From Neisseriaceae bacterium (lineage in GTDB: Bacteria; Pseudomonadota; Gammaproteobacteria; Burkholderiales; UBA11063): DNA of 6,999 nt. How positions within the stretch are numbered: the first letter of the stretch is position 1; the number at the start of each line of letters is the position of its first letter. The stretch lies in the NCBI GenBank assembly GCA_947470205.1, contig CANISK010000078.1:1-6999 (forward strand), in the 5' to 3' direction. Made by a program: the position numbers and the translations under genes. A model generated the notes under the pieces. The model made no database searches. It saw only the letters and a list, made by a program, of their open reading frames with translations, and had not been told where the DNA came from. Shown in pieces: positions 1-5,710 of this stretch.

Positions 1-484
1 CAAGATGTTCAACCTCATCATAGTCAATAGCCTCATTTGAATCTAATCCATAGCTAATGAAATTAAATAATTTACCAGATAAATTTACAGGAGAGCCATG
101 AGTTAAATGCCCACCTTCATTTAAAGACATTCCAAGCACCGTGTCGCCTGGTTTTAATACTGCAAAATACACCGCCTGATTGGCTTGGGAACCAGAGTGT
201 GGTTGCACATTAGCATACTCTGCATCAAATAACTGTTTTGCTCTATCAATAGCAATTTGTTCAATCTTATCAACATATTCACATCCACCGTAGTATCTCT
301 TATTGGGGTACCCTTCGGCATATTTATTGGTAAGAGTAGAGCCTTGCGCTTCTAAAACCGCATGAGATACGTAATTTTCAGAGGCAATAAGCTCAATATG
401 GTCTTCTTGTCTTTTTGCTTCTTGTTGGATTAATACCTCTATTTCCTCATCTATTTGATGAAGGGTATTGTTTAAATGTGTCAT
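1..484 (-). CDS. glyA: Serine hydroxymethyltransferase, N-terminal part (cut by window start)
   Basis: This cytosolic PLP enzyme converts serine and tetrahydrofolate to glycine and 5,10-methylene-tetrahydrofolate, the main source of one-carbon units. The visible 161 codons start at the ATG at 484 ([12 protein letters not shown]). They contain family-typical stretches: [10 protein letters not shown] (about residues 31-40), [10 protein letters not shown] then RYYGG (about 51-67), the cofactor-region stretch [13 protein letters not shown] (about 92-104), and [18 protein letters not shown] (about 116-133). The PLP-binding lysine and the C-terminal half lie outside the window; family members are about 415-420 aa. 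A purine-rich AAAAGGGA at about 493-500 is a plausible ribosome binding site at usual spacing. The 341-bp gap upstream suggests glyA has its own promoter, but I see no convincing -35/-10 pair; TATAAA at 515-520 is the best -10 candidate. No defect is visible. Confidence 0.96.
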   Translation of the reverse strand, partial: MTHLNNTLHQIDEEIEVLIQQEAKRQEDHIELIASENYVSHAVLEAQGSTLTNKYAEGYPNKRYYGGCEYVDKIEQIAIDRAKQLFDAEYANVQPHSGSQANQAVYFAVLKPGDTVLGMSLNEGGHLTHGSPVNLSGKLFNFISYGLDSNEAIDYDEVEHL

Positions 485-547
485 TTTTATGTTCCCTTTT
501 TAATATGCACAATATTTATAGTCTCATCCACATAATTTAAGTTACTC

Positions 548-579
548 TCATTCCCGCGCATATTTTTGTCATTCCCGAG
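548..579. repeat. Two partial copies of a 'tcattcccg' repeat
   Basis: The motif tcattcccgcg (548-558) recurs as tcattcccgag (569-579), 21 bp apart, separated by an AT-rich spacer. The wording resembles one arm of dispersed palindromic repeats of the type 'GTCATTCCCGCG...CGCGGGAATC' that are common between proteobacterial genes. The complementary 'cgggaat' arm is not present nearby, so these look like degraded half-units. No function is claimed. Confidence 0.45.
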
Positions 580-628
580 AAATCCATATCGTTATACATA
601 AGTATTTAGATATGAAAACCATCAAACA

Positions 629-754
629 CAGTCATTGCGAACCATGATTTATCAGGGTGTGGCAATCTCACATGAAATAACACACAATATGTAAAAGTGG
701 AGTGTCAGGCATTTAGATTGCCACGCTATGATAAATCATAGCTCGCAATGACTG
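629..754. repeat. 126-bp REP/BIME-like element: two 40-bp inverted arms, each a hairpin
   Basis: The left arm (629-668) and the reverse complement of the right arm (715-754) match at 35 of 40 positions, with a 46-nt centre. Each arm is also internally palindromic. In both, ATTGC pairs with GCAAT as an outer stem (634-638 with 662-666 on the left; the mirrored 717-721 with 745-749 on the right). After a small internal loop comes an 8-bp inner stem: 641-648 with 651-658 on the left, with one A-G mismatch, and 725-732 with 735-742 on the right, perfect. Of the five differences between arms, four form two compensatory pairs (A-T versus G-C, and C-G versus T-A). This is the architecture of paired REP sequences. 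No target-site duplication or gene is visible. It may affect termination, mRNA stability or DNA topology between helicase and glyA; that role is inference. Confidence 0.75.
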
Positions 755-773
755 ATTTTTATATTTTCTTATA

Positions 774-828
774 TCAAATTGCGATAACCTCAAAAAACTT
801 GTCTTTAAATTTTGCCTGTGAATTTTTA
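774..828 (-). pseudogene. Out-of-frame remnant continuing the Res helicase
   Basis: One nucleotide out of frame from the helicase stop codon, the minus strand reads AKNSQAKFKDKFFEVIAI and then TGA. In type III Res-like proteins, motif VI (IGRGAR) and a following aromatic-Pro-Phe are usually followed by a charged stretch of the kind 'QxKYKRKFD'. QAKFKDKF is in the right place to be its relic. I therefore read this as the immediate continuation of the helicase after a single-base frameshift, itself cut short just before the repeat element. The match is short and rests on my memory of the family. Confidence 0.45.
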
Positions 829-2271
829 GCTTTCTTCATTTATTGTAAATGGACAATATCTAGCACCTCTACCAATTAATTGAGCCTCACTTATGGTGGC
901 AGTACCAGGCTTGTTAGCTTTTGCATCACGAGTATTATAAAGGCGCACTATATCAAATAAATTTAATACATCCCATCCTTCATCTAGTGCCTTTACTGCA
1001 AATACCGCACGAATCGGATTATCTGGGTTTTCTAATGAATTTAACAATAACTGATTTTCTTTTTTGTATACCGAGGTACTTACCGAGGGACTACTATCCA
1101 CCAAAATACATTTATCATCCTCAAATGCTGATTGTAATTGTAAAGCTAAGCTCTCACATGTGGCATCTTTACTGATAAAATAAGCAAACGCTTTCGCTAA
1201 CACTCCTTGTGCTATATTGCTTGATAGCCCAAGTAAATCAGATCCGCTAATGTTGGCAATTTTATTTAAAAATTTCTCTTTAAATTCACTTGAAATAACC
1301 ACTTTTGTATCATCTGTTTTCGTGGTTCTATTTGCCTGATTGGCTTTAAACATAATCACAGGTTTGATATTGATTTTATGATCTGCAAAAATATGTAATC
1401 TATACTGAGATAGTACACATGCCAATAATGCTCGTTCTAATACTGGCATTGTAGATTGTAAAATGTGCACATCCTTAGAGTATCTATCAACATAAAAACT
1501 TTTTAATGGATAATCATAAATGAGTTTATCGGCATATTTAGCAGCAATTTGTGGATTGTGTAATTCAGCAGTTGCACTAAACTCTAACATCACATTATCT
1601 GGGTTGGCATTTAACACCTTCATAGCTGTTGCCTCCCAGTTATGTTCTTCTTTAAATAGCGACTGCTGTTTGCCTTTGTCACCTTTAGTTGCAACATTTA
1701 AATGATGAGCCTCATCAGATAATAAGACAATTTTTTTATTCTCAAAGTCTTCATAGGTGAGTGAATTTTCTGATGGTTCATTAAGCCTTGAATGTAATCT
1801 CTGTGTCGTAGTAAAACAAATATTAATGTCATTAGTATTTACGCCATCAAAATTGTCACACTCACAGATATTTATCTGTTGATTATTGATGTTTACAGGT
1901 GATTTAAATAGATATTTGGCGGAGTGGGTATTTAAAAAATTATCCCTAGTTTTTTCTAATACGTTTTTACTAGCAACAAAAAATATAAAATTACGATATC
2001 CAAGCTGGTACAAATGTAATATCGCCCCCGCCATAATAAGCGTCTTACCGCTACCAGTTGCCATTTGTAATAATAAATGTATCGGTGAATTGCGATTTTT
2101 ATCGTGTTCTATATATTTCTCTAACCTGATAAATGCCTCTTTTTGATAATCCCTTATGCTAAACTTTGGGTTAAGATTATCCTTTATTACATCCTTAACC
2201 GCTTGAGGTAATTTCTTGCGTTTGGATAGGGCATTATAATCATTTAATAATTCAGATTTAATATCATTCAT
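826..2271 (-). CDS. DEAD/DEAH helicase, type III restriction Res-like, C-terminally truncated (probable pseudogene)
   Basis: This 481-aa superfamily 2 helicase domain is of the type found in type III restriction Res subunits, the ATP-dependent translocase and cleavage partner of Mod. Visible motifs: RDYQKEA (40-46, Q-motif-like), Walker A ATGSGKT (71-77), DEAH (186-189), SATAE (232-236, motif III), ALDEGWDV (428-435, motif V) and QLIGRGAR (464-471, motif VI). The protein ends ten residues after motif VI. Res proteins of this kind usually run to about 850-1000 aa and carry a C-terminal endonuclease domain, which is absent here. The shifted-frame relic beyond the stop supports a broken gene. 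The start ATG at 2271 has no clear Shine-Dalgarno; it sits 8 nt after a short NHKFYSMK-stop reading frame inside the 36-bp repeat, so it was probably once coupled to an upstream mod. ATP-driven activity without cleavage cannot be excluded. The helicase assignment is firm; Res identity is likely. Confidence 0.88.
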   Translation of the reverse strand: MNDIKSELLNDYNALSKRKKLPQAVKDVIKDNLNPKFSIRDYQKEAFIRLEKYIEHDKNRNSPIHLLLQMATGSGKTLIMAGAILHLYQLGYRNFIFFVASKNVLEKTRDNFLNTHSAKYLFKSPVNINNQQINICECDNFDGVNTNDINICFTTTQRLHSRLNEPSENSLTYEDFENKKIVLLSDEAHHLNVATKGDKGKQQSLFKEEHNWEATAMKVLNANPDNVMLEFSATAELHNPQIAAKYADKLIYDYPLKSFYVDRYSKDVHILQSTMPVLERALLACVLSQYRLHIFADHKINIKPVIMFKANQANRTTKTDDTKVVISSEFKEKFLNKIANISGSDLLGLSSNIAQGVLAKAFAYFISKDATCESLALQLQSAFEDDKCILVDSSPSVSTSVYKKENQLLLNSLENPDNPIRAVFAVKALDEGWDVLNLFDIVRLYNTRDAKANKPGTATISEAQLIGRGARYCPFTINEES

Positions 2272-2278
2272 TGTGAGG

Positions 2279-2314
2279 GTTATTTCATAGAATAAAATTT
2301 ATGATTCATTTTTT
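2279..2314. repeat. Direct repeat copy 1 (36 bp), between the DUF2442 gene and res
   Basis: This segment matches 2647-2682 at 34 of 36 positions, with an uninterrupted identical core of 23 bp (2284-2306). On the minus strand the core encodes NHKFYSMK-stop, here preceded by an ATG in frame (mini reading frame 2280-2309), and it ends 8 nt before the res start codon. It overlaps the DUF2442 stop codon by 2 nt. With copy 2 it brackets the DUF2442 gene. Confidence 0.85.
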
Positions 2315-2558
2315 AGCTATGATTACGCATTAAAGTTTCAATAGCAATATCTTCATCAAGTTGTGGCCAATGCACACCAACCCCATGACCAATCAAACGC
2401 CAATCGTTACGTTCAATATCATTCGCATCACGTAGTCTTGGAAACCATTCCAATGGCGCATAAATTTCTCTGCCATCAGCTAAAATAACATGCAATGCTG
2501 TTTTGGTAAAACTAACATCAATTGCATGTTCATCAAATTCAATTGCTAAAGTGTTCAT
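2313..2558 (-). CDS. DUF2442 family small protein
   Basis: This 81-aa protein reads MNTLAIEFDEHAIDVSF at its start. It carries the DUF2442 pattern: a 'V.F....L.V.LADGREI.APL.W.PRL' block (about residues 14-41) and then 'NDWRLIGHGVGVHWPQLDEDI' (about 51-71). I chose the start at 2558 because a strong TGGAGA ribosome binding site lies at 2565-2570. The frame stays open to an ATG at 2594, but those 12 extra residues are unlike the family. DUF2442 proteins have no established biochemistry; they often sit beside a DUF4160 gene and have been suggested to form a toxin-antitoxin-like pair. No DUF4160 partner is visible here. The gene is bracketed by the 36-bp direct repeat. Part of it (2341-2460) counts at about 44% G+C, against about 30% for a sampled line of manC, a mild hint of separate origin. 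Confidence 0.85.
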   Translation of the reverse strand: MNTLAIEFDEHAIDVSFTKTALHVILADGREIYAPLEWFPRLRDANDIERNDWRLIGHGVGVHWPQLDEDIAIETLMRNHS

Positions 2559-2609
2559 ACCATTTCTCCAAAAATAATTCTCTATACTTGGCAATCATTC
2601 ATCTAGGCT

Positions 2610-2638
2610 AAAAAATAAAAAGCGACATCAAATGTTGC
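2610..2638 (-). terminator. Terminator-like hairpin with T-run after the Mod remnant
   Basis: On the minus strand GCAACAT (2638-2632) can pair with ATGTCGC (2628-2622) around a TTG loop, with one A-C mismatch, and TTTTTATTTTTT follows at 2621-2610. It lies just after the stop codon of the Mod remnant (2648) and before the DUF2442 start. The stem is short, so termination may be weak. If it works, it would separate the metG-to-mod transcript from the DUF2442 gene. Confidence 0.4.
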
Positions 2639-2646
2639 ATTAATCA

Positions 2647-2682
2647 GTTACTTCATAGAATAAAATTTATGATTAATTTTTT
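2647..2682. repeat. Direct repeat copy 2 (36 bp), end of the Mod remnant
   Basis: This is the second copy of the repeat at 2279-2314, 34 of 36 identical and 368 bp away. On the minus strand it encodes the last residues and the stop codon of the Mod-like fragment (…NHKFYSMK-stop). The two differences are a wobble-position change before the stop (AAG here, AAA in copy 1) and ATT here versus ATG in copy 1. Confidence 0.85.
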
Positions 2683-2803
2683 TGTCTGTATCAGATACCG
2701 CATAGTCCACATCCTCAATTTTAGGTTTATTGAGTTTACCATCAATAATATATGGCTCATGTTGGGATAAAAGTTCTTTTAAATCATCATAAAGGTTTTG
2801 CAT
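2648..2803 (-). pseudogene. Truncated type III Mod methyltransferase-like N-terminal fragment
   Basis: A 51-aa reading frame starts at the ATG at 2803 and begins MQNLYDDLKELLSQHEPYI. The pattern 'LYxxLKxLLSQ…' followed by 'IDGKLNKPKIEDV' (about residues 20-32) is what I recall at the extreme N-terminus of type III Mod subunits, before the adenine-methyltransferase core. From about residue 33 (DYAVSDTDKKINHKFYSMK) I do not recognise the sequence as continuing a Mod. It may be the original C-terminus joined after an internal deletion, because the same NHKFYSMK tail reappears just before res. No AdoMet-binding or DPPY-type motif is present, so the fragment cannot methylate DNA. It starts 11 nt after the Rpn stop without a clear ribosome binding site, so any translation would rely on coupling. 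It could instead be an unrelated small protein. Confidence 0.55.
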
Positions 2804-2814
2804 GGTATATATTT

Positions 2815-3654
2815 CTAATTAGTCTGATTATCATGTTGATTATTTAATAGCTGTTGTATTTGCTCTACTGACATATCAGAGGACTTAGCAACAATGTCAA
2901 TATCCACTCCAGCTTGCAATAATCGCAACGACATTTTTATTTGACCCTTCATCTCCGCAGTCTTTAACGCATTTTTCTGTACCATAATAAACTCTCGCTT
3001 TTTATACTGTAGCTCTAGCTCCTCATGTGATAATGAAGCTGTATTGCTAATTTCAAATGCAGTTACAATAGGTGGCGCTATGTTATCTGGAATATACTCT
3101 AAACTACCAGCATTCTTGATGAAGTATATCCATTGGTCTTGAATGCCTTCCAACTCATCTAAGCTCTTATTGAATTTAGGTAACTCAATAAATATCATTT
3201 CTAAGTCATCGCTATAAGTAATAAACTCTTTTTTTTCAATTAGTTTAAAATTTGATATTACATTGTCTATATCTTCAAACATAATAAAATCTACAATAGT
3301 GAGCGCTATGATTGGATTGAGTAGGGTATAGTCTTCACCTTCTAATAATTGCGTAGAATAATTTTTAGCAGCATTGTATAAAATACGCTTTTCAAAACCA
3401 TCATGATTTAAAATCTGCATTTCAATAATCACCGTAGTGTGATTATCTAATAATGCCTTTACATCCACAAAGGTATCTTTCATGCCCTTAAGGAGTGGTA
3501 TATTATATGGATCCACTATGGTTAAGTCTACTATTTTTGCATTATTGTTAAAATGAATAACCGCATTTAAAAAAGACATGAGTCTGACTTTACTATCAAT
3601 ACTACCAAATACTTTTTTAAATGCGAAGTCTGTTCTAATATCTAAAAATTTCAT
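2815..3654 (-). CDS. Rpn family recombination-promoting nuclease / PD-(D/E)XK transposase-like protein
   Basis: This 279-aa protein begins MKFLDIRTDFAFKKVFG, the hallmark opening of the Rpn/YhgA-like PDDEXK family. The nuclease core shows D64 (in TFVDVKA) and E78-x-Q80 (in IIEMQ), matching the usual D…ExQ form of the active site, followed by a KRILYNAAKNYSTQL helix (89-103). The C-terminus (about 240-270, LLQAGVDIDIVAKSSDMSVEQIQQLL) is the short helical tail often seen in these proteins. Characterised Rpn proteins cleave DNA and raise RecA-independent recombination; they are frequent and multicopy in many genomes. The start at 3654 has AGGA about 8 nt upstream. The gene lies 24 nt after manC, and the Mod remnant follows 11 nt after its TAG stop, so it could be co-transcribed with both. 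Length and motifs look intact. Its target and role here are unknown. Confidence 0.9.
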   Translation of the reverse strand: MKFLDIRTDFAFKKVFGSIDSKVRLMSFLNAVIHFNNNAKIVDLTIVDPYNIPLLKGMKDTFVDVKALLDNHTTVIIEMQILNHDGFEKRILYNAAKNYSTQLLEGEDYTLLNPIIALTIVDFIMFEDIDNVISNFKLIEKKEFITYSDDLEMIFIELPKFNKSLDELEGIQDQWIYFIKNAGSLEYIPDNIAPPIVTAFEISNTASLSHEELELQYKKREFIMVQKNALKTAEMKGQIKMSLRLLQAGVDIDIVAKSSDMSVEQIQQLLNNQHDNQTN

Positions 3655-3678
3655 TTGTGAGTCCTGTTATGAGTATAT

Positions 3679-5115
3679 TTATTCTATTCTGCCATATTTA
3701 TCATCATAGCGAATAATATCATCTTCACCAAGATAAGTACCACATTGTATTTCAATCAATATCAAATTTCTCTCAGTGTGGTTTTCAAGGCGGTGCAAAT
3801 GTCCTGCCTCTATATAAGTAGACTCATTAGCCTTCAAGGTAAAAGTTTGGTCATTATTTACCACGGTTGCAACACCTTCCACAACCACCCAGTGCTCGCT
3901 TCTGTGTTTATGAGACTGCAATGATAAAGATGCAAGAGGCTTAACCTCAATACGTTTAATTTTATGGCATGAACCCTCTTCGAGTACTGTGTAAGTACCC
4001 CATGGGCGATGTGCAGTTTGGTGCAAGTCTGATGTTTTATGTTCCATTTGCTTTAGTCTCTCAAAAATATGTTTAACATTTTGTGAATTATGTTTATTGG
4101 CAACTAGTACGGCATCTGGAGTATCCACAATCACGAGGTTATCAATATCCACCCCTGCGATAATTCTATTCGTGGAATATATCAAGCAGTTTGTAGTATT
4201 GTGTAATATAGTCTCCCCAATAATCGAGTTACTTTGTTGGTCTTTAGGTGTATTTTGCTCAATAGATAACCAAGAGCCAATATCAGACCATCCAAGTGTG
4301 CAAGGTATCACAGCTGTGCATGTGCTTTTTTCAAATAAAGCATAGTCTACAGAGATATTTTCAACCTCTTTAAAATATTCACTATTTAAGTGGATAATCT
4401 TATTATTTTTAATTATATCTACATCTGAGTTAGTTAGTGTTTTATCACATGTATCCACTAAGTGTGTGGCATATAAATTAAATTCTTGTAAAAATGTTTT
4501 CACAGTTCCACAAAACATCCCAGAGTTCCATAGATAACGATTAGTATTTACATACTCTATAGCGGTTTTTAATTGTGGTTTTTCTACAAATTGTTTAATT
4601 TTAAATCCATCTAATATCGGGTTTTCTTTATCTATTTCAATATACCCATACCCAGTTTCAGGATATTCTGGGTGAATGCCAAATGTTACAATATGCCCAT
4701 CTTGTGCGATTTTAGATGCGGCATTGACTACCGTTTTAAATGCGATATTATCAGTTATTAAATGGTCAGCTGGTAATACCAATAATGTTTCGTTTTCATT
4801 ATTTATATATTTTTTAGCAAATAAACAAGCGTTTATAATTGCAGGAGCAGTATTTTTACCAAATGGCTCTAAAATAAAATGAGTGTTTATTTTTTTACTA
4901 TTTATGTGTTGATATTCATCCTGCATTCTAAAATGTAATTTTTCATTAGTGATGGTTAAAATATCGGTCACATTGTCAAGGTTCATAGCACGAATGAAAG
5001 TTTTTTGTAATAAACTTTCATTATCGGCTAGCTTTAAAAAAGGTTTCGGGTCTGACTGTCTAGATACAGGCCATAATCTAGAACCAGCACCACCTGATAT
5101 TATTACTACTATCAT
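3679..5115 (-). CDS. manC: Mannose-1-phosphate guanylyltransferase / mannose-6-phosphate isomerase
   Basis: This is a bifunctional cytosolic enzyme of 478 aa, the usual length for the AlgA/ManC/XanB family. The N-terminal nucleotidyltransferase makes GDP-mannose from mannose-1-phosphate and GTP; it shows the signature SGGAGSRLWPVSR (7-19) followed by PKPFLKL, the LLVLPADH stretch (111-118), GYGYIE (155-160) and FVEKP (176-180). The C-terminal cupin, typical of type II mannose-6-phosphate isomerases, begins at about 368 (HRPWGTY) and has QSHKHRSEHWVVVEG (400-414) with metal-binding histidines, then YIEAGHLHRLEN (434-445). GDP-mannose feeds surface polysaccharide, LPS or GDP-fucose synthesis. 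The ATG overlaps the rdgB stop as ATGA, so translation is probably coupled. No other polysaccharide gene is in view, so the final product cannot be inferred. The symbol could equally be algA, depending on local pathway. Confidence 0.95.
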   Translation of the reverse strand: MIVVIISGGAGSRLWPVSRQSDPKPFLKLADNESLLQKTFIRAMNLDNVTDILTITNEKLHFRMQDEYQHINSKKINTHFILEPFGKNTAPAIINACLFAKKYINNENETLLVLPADHLITDNIAFKTVVNAASKIAQDGHIVTFGIHPEYPETGYGYIEIDKENPILDGFKIKQFVEKPQLKTAIEYVNTNRYLWNSGMFCGTVKTFLQEFNLYATHLVDTCDKTLTNSDVDIIKNNKIIHLNSEYFKEVENISVDYALFEKSTCTAVIPCTLGWSDIGSWLSIEQNTPKDQQSNSIIGETILHNTTNCLIYSTNRIIAGVDIDNLVIVDTPDAVLVANKHNSQNVKHIFERLKQMEHKTSDLHQTAHRPWGTYTVLEEGSCHKIKRIEVKPLASLSLQSHKHRSEHWVVVEGVATVVNNDQTFTLKANESTYIEAGHLHRLENHTERNLILIEIQCGTYLGEDDIIRYDDKYGRIE

Positions 5116-5705
5116 AAATTATTCTTATCCAAATTAATAATCATATTAATGATTGCCTTAAGCCTATGGCTTATAGCGTTTTTTTCATTTTGGGTCAATT
5201 CAGCTACAGTTTTGTTTAGTTCTTTTAAGAACATGTGTGGATCATACCCAAACCCATTTGTACCACGTGGGGTATTGATTATTTCTCCATGCAACACACC
5301 ATCTGCTACAATTGGTTGTGGGTCAGACAGGTGTCTTATAAAGACCAATACACAGTAATAATATGCTTTTTTGTTGTTATGCACAGTGAGTTCATAAATG
5401 AGTTTTTTATTATTTGCATTTGATTCTCGGCTATTTCCAGCATATCTTGCAGATAATACCCCAGGTTCCCCATGCAGTGCTTCCACGCACACTCCAGAAT
5501 CATCAGCAATAACCGGCAGATGGGTATATTTACTACAATTACGTGCCTTGTGAAGTGCGTTTTCAATAAATGTACCATACGGTTCATCAATTTCAGGTAC
5601 ATTAAATGTAGATTGAGGAATGATTTCAATATCAAATTTATTGCAAATATGGTTAAATTCCTCAATCTTACCCAAATTATTTGATGCTAAAACAATTTGC
5701 TTCAT
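5112..5705 (-). CDS. rdgB: dITP/XTP pyrophosphatase (non-canonical purine NTP pyrophosphatase, Ham1 family)
   Basis: This 197-aa protein hydrolyses dITP, ITP and XTP to monophosphates, keeping deaminated purines out of DNA and RNA. Family motifs in order: LASNNLGKIEEF (6-17, substrate-binding SNN.GK), GTFIENALHKAR (44-55), IADDSGVCVEALHGEPGVLSARYAG split as ADDSG (67-71, containing the catalytic aspartate) and PGVLSARYAG (81-90), GTNGFGYDP (148-156) and SHRLKA (179-184). Length matches E. coli RdgB (197 aa). It starts 5 nt after the metG stop with no strong ribosome binding site, and its TGA overlaps the manC ATG, so it appears to be the middle gene of a metG-rdgB-manC transcription unit. No defect is visible. 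Confidence 0.96.
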   Translation of the reverse strand: MKQIVLASNNLGKIEEFNHICNKFDIEIIPQSTFNVPEIDEPYGTFIENALHKARNCSKYTHLPVIADDSGVCVEALHGEPGVLSARYAGNSRESNANNKKLIYELTVHNNKKAYYYCVLVFIRHLSDPQPIVADGVLHGEIINTPRGTNGFGYDPHMFLKELNKTVAELTQNEKNAISHRLKAIINMIINLDKNNL

Positions 5706-5710
5706 AATGA

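Larger units (their letters stand above)
485..825. other. Intergenic region with repeat elements, no gene
   Basis: This 341-bp stretch separates the truncated helicase from glyA and contains no credible intact gene. From the glyA side it holds the probable glyA leader (485-540), two copies of a short 'tcattcccg' motif (548-579), an unremarkable AT-rich stretch, the 126-bp nested inverted repeat (629-754), and a shifted-frame remnant of the helicase (774-828). The region would have to hold the glyA promoter, and the inverted repeat could act as a transcriptional barrier between the two genes. Neither role is shown directly by the sequence. Confidence 0.8.

Noticed and set aside
485..545. A defined sigma-70 promoter for glyA
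   Set aside because: AT-rich -10-like hexamers exist (for example at 515-520), but none has a convincing -35 at the correct spacing.
629..754. The 126-bp inverted repeat as a MITE or insertion sequence end
   Set aside because: No target-site duplication is visible at the flanks, and the internal hairpins with covariation fit a REP/BIME-type unit better.
485..825. CRISPR array or tRNA in the intergenic gap
   Set aside because: There are no regularly spaced identical repeats and no cloverleaf-like pattern; the repeats present are inverted or occur only twice.
921..1175. Open frames on the plus strand within the helicase (921-1175, 1520-1705, 1886-2146)
   Set aside because: They lie opposite a gene with clear helicase motifs, show no family resemblance, and look like antisense shadows.
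2280..2309. Nine-codon mini reading frame MNHKFYSMK just before res
   Set aside because: It is explained by the direct repeat, as the duplicated tail of the Mod remnant. A separate leader peptide is possible, but nothing supports it.
2608..2640. Short frame beginning ATGCAACATTTG that vaguely resembles the start of the Mod fragment (ATGCAAAACCTT)
   Set aside because: The likeness ends after a few bases, the frame closes within about ten codons, and the stretch is better explained as a hairpin with a T-run.
4097..5137. Open frames on the plus strand within manC (4097-4345, 4676-4882, 4949-5137)
   Set aside because: They are shadows of manC, whose motifs are unambiguous throughout.
5149..5684. 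Open frames on both strands within rdgB, including a 109-aa minus-strand frame at 5336-5665
   Set aside because: The real rdgB frame covers all the family motifs; the others have low-complexity or unrelated translations.
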